A DNA stretch of 64,000 bases. Origin: Pseudomonas sp. PSKL.D1 (GTDB lineage Bacteria; Pseudomonadota; Gammaproteobacteria; Pseudomonadales; Pseudomonadaceae). A program made the translations under genes and the position numbers. The notes below the pieces were generated by a model. It did not search any database. It was not told the DNA's origin and saw nothing but the letters and a program-made list of their open reading frames with translations. The stretch covers positions 3,458,001 through 3,522,000 of the forward strand of contig NZ_CP118607.1 in assembly GCF_028898945.1 (NCBI RefSeq). The letters are read 5' to 3'. Positions 61,557-64,000 of the stretch are shown piece after piece; positions within the stretch are counted from its first letter, which is position 1; each line of letters begins with the position of its first letter.

Positions 61557-62210
61557 TCAGAGGAAGGTGAAGACCTGCGAAGCCGGCAACCGCGACTTGT
61601 TCAGCCCGGCATTGAAGTCTGCCTCGCTGCGGTAGCCCAGGCTCAACACCACCACACTGGTAAAGCCCTGCTCGCGCAGGCCCAGTTCGGCATCCAGCAC
61701 CTTGCTGTCGAAACCTTCGATCGGCGTGGCATCCAGGCCATGCGCCGCGGCGCCCAGCAATGCAGTGCCCAGCGCCAGGTAGGTTTGCTTCTCCATCCAG
61801 TGCTGCACATCCTTGAGGTCGTGGCGGTGCAGGTTCACGTAGTGGCGACGTGCCTGGTTCTGCCCGGCACGGGCCTGTTCGTCACGAAAACGGCCATCGG
61901 CCGCCTCTTGATCAAGCACTGTATTGAGGTGCGCTTCGGTCATCTCGGTGCGGGTGCAAAACACGATCACGTGCGAGGCGTCGAGAATTTTCGGTGTGTT
62001 GTAGGCAAACCCTTCAACCGTACTCTTGGCCAGGCGCGCCTTGCCTTCATCGCTGTCGGCAACCACGAAATGCCACGGCTGCGAATTGACCGAGGACGGG
62101 CTGTGGCGCAGTTGCTCCAGCAGCGCGTCGATCGTGGCCTGAGGGATCTTGCGGCCCGCGTCGTAAGCCTTGGTGGTGTAACGGCGCTTGGCCAGAGAAA
62201 CGGTATCCAT
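61557..62210 (-). CDS. nfsB: Oxygen-insensitive NAD(P)H nitroreductase / dihydropteridine reductase
   Basis: FMN-dependent reductase of 217 residues, the length of E. coli NfsB (217). AKRRYTTKAYD near the N-terminus and SPSSVNSQPWHFVVA form the FMN phosphate-binding region, and LGTALLGAAAHGLDATPIEGFD is the family's central block (abridged). It reduces nitroaromatics and quinones, and NfsB-type enzymes also reduce dihydropteridines. It is divergent from a LysR gene with about 100 nt between, so that regulator probably controls it. Confidence 0.9.
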   Translation of the reverse strand: MDTVSLAKRRYTTKAYDAGRKIPQATIDALLEQLRHSPSSVNSQPWHFVVADSDEGKARLAKSTVEGFAYNTPKILDASHVIVFCTRTEMTEAHLNTVLDQEAADGRFRDEQARAGQNQARRHYVNLHRHDLKDVQHWMEKQTYLALGTALLGAAAHGLDATPIEGFDSKVLDAELGLREQGFTSVVVLSLGYRSEADFNAGLNKSRLPASQVFTFL

Positions 62211-62314
62211 GCTGCAACTCCATTAACGGGTACGGGATTTGTGCCGCATAGTATCTTTCCTGCAAATAAGAAAAACCGGCACAATGCAGGAACACTTTCA
62301 CCCCTGGAGTGAAA

Positions 62315-63217
62315 ATGCTCCGTATCACCGACCTCGAACTATTCGTACGCAGCAGCGCACTGGGCAGTTTCACGGCAGCCGCCCTTGAAGCCGACCTGCT
62401 GCCCGGCCAGGTGGCAGCTGCCATCAAACGCCTGGAGCGCGAACTCGACGTGCGCCTGTTCGCCCGCACCACCCGCAGCCTGCGCCTGACCGCCGAAGGT
62501 GAGCTGTACCTGCCCACCGCGCTCAATGTGCTGGAAAGCCTGCGTCAGGGCCGCGACAACCTGCACGGCGCCCACAGCACCTTGCGTGGCGTGCTGCAGG
62601 TGTCGGCCCCTTCGGACATGGGGCGCAACATCCTGCTGCCGTGGCTCAGCGAATTTCGCCGGGGCCACCCCGACCTCAGCTTGCGCTTCTTCCTGTCCGA
62701 CGAAATTGCCGACCTGTTCCGCGACCCGGTGGATGTGGCCATCCGCTACGGCCTGAACGAAGACGCCAATTACATCGCCCTGCCCCTGGCGCCGTGGAAC
62801 CGCCGGGTACTGGTGGCCTCCCCCGCGTACCTGGCCCGCCATGGCCGCCCGCAGAGCGTGGATGAACTGCAACAGCACGCGTGTTTGTTGTACCTGCAGC
62901 TGGGGCGTGTGTACGACAAGTGGCGGCTCGGCAACCGTGTGGTGCAGGTGAGCGGCCCACTGTTCAGCGACGACGCTGATGTGGTGCGGCGCTGGGCGCT
63001 ACTGGGTGAAGGGATTGCCTACAAGTCGTGGCTGGATGTGAGTGCCAATGTGGCAGCCGGCGAACTTGAAGTGTTGCTCCCGGCGCAACCGGGCGAGCCA
63101 ACGCCGGTGACACTGGTGTGCCCGCATCGCAAACAGCTGTCCCCAGCGGTGTCGCAACTGCACTTGTGGTTACGTGACCGGTTTGCAGCGTTGCAGCCGC
63201 CTGCACAATTGTTCTAA
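62315..63217 (+). CDS. LysR-family regulator (divergent to nfsB)
   Basis: Regulator of 300 residues with an N-terminal helix-turn-helix (GSFTAAALEADLLPGQVAAAIKRLE, abridged) and the RTTRSLRLTAEGELYLPTA linker typical of the LysR branch that includes LTTR regulators of oxidoreductases. The start is ATG 62315, with GGAG 7 nt upstream; GTG at 62309 is too close to that site. It is transcribed away from the nitroreductase gene, which suggests regulation of it by an electrophile or quinone. Confidence 0.87.
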   Translation: MLRITDLELFVRSSALGSFTAAALEADLLPGQVAAAIKRLERELDVRLFARTTRSLRLTAEGELYLPTALNVLESLRQGRDNLHGAHSTLRGVLQVSAPSDMGRNILLPWLSEFRRGHPDLSLRFFLSDEIADLFRDPVDVAIRYGLNEDANYIALPLAPWNRRVLVASPAYLARHGRPQSVDELQQHACLLYLQLGRVYDKWRLGNRVVQVSGPLFSDDADVVRRWALLGEGIAYKSWLDVSANVAAGELEVLLPAQPGEPTPVTLVCPHRKQLSPAVSQLHLWLRDRFAALQPPAQLF

Positions 63218-63274
63218 ACGCCCGCCCGCGGCTGGGTTAAGGTGGAGTGCCTTACACCCGGCAGCGCAAAGACC

Positions 63275-64000
63275 ATGGCCAACTGGATCGACCTCAAGCA
63301 AGACGCCGAGTCGGGCATCGAGTCGGTCCGCGCGCATTTCGTTGGGCACGCCTACGACCCCCATTGGCACGACAGCTTTCTGGTGGGCTACACCGAACAG
63401 GGCGTGCAGCAGTTCGATTGCCGCAAGGTGCGCCACAACAGCACGCCGGGGCATGTGTTTTTGCTCGAACCTGGCGACATCCACAATGGCCAGGCCCCAA
63501 CGGCCGAGGGCTTCACCTACTCAACCCTGTACCTGGAACCGCGCTGGCTGGAAGCCGAACTGCGCGCCCTGTTCGAGCAGGCGCCCAGCGACAGCCAGCC
63601 CAGCTTCGCCGCCCTGCTGCACCATGACCCACGGCTGGCCGGGGCTACCGCGCGCGCCTTCCAGGCGGTACATGGCAAAGAACTGCGTATCGTGCGCCAA
63701 ACCGCCACCGACGACTTGCTTGGCTGCCTGACCCGCCACCTGCACTGGCGCAAACGCCTGAACCCTGACCCACGCCTGCCGCTTACCGCGCAACGGGCCC
63801 GGGACTACCTGCATGCCCATATGCACCTCGACCTCAGCCTGGACGAAGTGGCGCAGGCCTGCGGCGTCGACCGCTTCCGCCTGACCCGCGCGTTCAAGGC
63901 AGCGTTCGGCCTGGCGCCCCACGCGTACCTGATCCAGCTGCGCCTGGCCCGCGCCCGGCGCTTGCTGGCCCAGGGGCAAACACCTGCCGAGGTGGCAATG
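63275..64000 (+). CDS. AraC-family regulator (partial, 3' end outside window)
   Basis: The first 242 codons are present and the frame is still open at the right edge. An N-terminal cupin-like domain (HAYDPHWHDSFLVGYTEQG, PGHVFLLEPGDIHNG) is followed by the first helix-turn-helix (LSLDEVAQACGVDRFRLTRAF) and the start of the second (LRLARARRLLAQGQTPAEVAM). It is the kind of AraC protein that often precedes a LysE-family exporter, but the downstream neighbour is not visible. The ATG at 63275 is the canonical N-terminus. Confidence 0.87.
   Translation, partial: MANWIDLKQDAESGIESVRAHFVGHAYDPHWHDSFLVGYTEQGVQQFDCRKVRHNSTPGHVFLLEPGDIHNGQAPTAEGFTYSTLYLEPRWLEAELRALFEQAPSDSQPSFAALLHHDPRLAGATARAFQAVHGKELRIVRQTATDDLLGCLTRHLHWRKRLNPDPRLPLTAQRARDYLHAHMHLDLSLDEVAQACGVDRFRLTRAFKAAFGLAPHAYLIQLRLARARRLLAQGQTPAEVAM

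Overview
This window looks like Pseudomonas chromosome, most probably the P. putida group. The evidence is the GC-rich coding background, repeated REP-type inverted repeats carrying TGTAGGAGCGGATTTATCCG, many TonB-dependent receptors, an OprD-family porin, and the general gene repertoire. No rRNA, tRNA, phage, insertion sequence or CRISPR array was seen. Both ends cut a gene: a DUF1365 gene at the left and an AraC regulator at the right.

Layout. 1-4.3 kb: lipid-modification genes (DUF1365, cyclopropane fatty acid synthase, DUF2878), then the Kup potassium transporter. 4.5-5.0 kb: an orphan DUF1795 (Eag chaperone-like) protein. 5.1-9.0 kb: a tartrate module (ttdA-ttdB-dctA, with a divergent LysR gene). 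9.1-13.8 kb: two TonB-dependent siderophore-type receptors. 13.9-16.5 kb: HDOD protein, tautomerase, nucleotidyltransferase-like protein and glutathione transferase. 16.6-18.5 kb: a lower-GC stand-alone Mrr-like nuclease. 18.6-24.3 kb: DUF1330 and RibBA genes, divergent, then a PotFGHI-like ABC importer; both promoter regions contain a related palindrome. 24.5-25.7 kb: a membrane protein with a predicted acyltransferase fold. 25.7-30.6 kb: a cobalamin riboswitch followed by a B12/metal-type ABC importer, pseudoazurin and an OprD porin in one tightly packed operon.

30.6-32.3 kb is a strikingly AT-rich two-gene unit. A pentapeptide-repeat two-helix potassium channel is followed, with a stop-start junction of TAAATG, by a polymerase-beta-type nucleotidyltransferase. 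I consider it the best candidate here for an undescribed system. Next to it is a structured leader that could mask the ribosome binding site of a small DUF3077-like gene.

33-39.7 kb: GNAT acetyltransferase, lipoprotein, Cache-GGEEF diguanylate cyclase, orphan ParA ATPase, and DUF2946 with a TonB receptor (probable metal uptake). 39.8-43.6 kb: a polar amino acid ABC importer with a divergent FadR-type regulator and two copies of one operator. 43.7-47.5 kb: lipoprotein, MHS-type transporter, LysE exporter and AraC regulator. 47.6-51.6 kb: a complete FecI-FecR-receptor cell-surface signalling unit with a Fur-like site. 51.9-57.9 kb: envelope genes (PBP2 paralogue, PstS-OmpA fusion, TerC, SPFH protein). 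57.9-64 kb: acyl-CoA dehydrogenase with a divergent LysR gene, cysteine desulfurase, nitroreductase with a divergent LysR gene, and the partial AraC gene.

Assignments rest on reading motifs and family resemblance by eye; no database search was run. Regulatory sites are sequence-pattern predictions.
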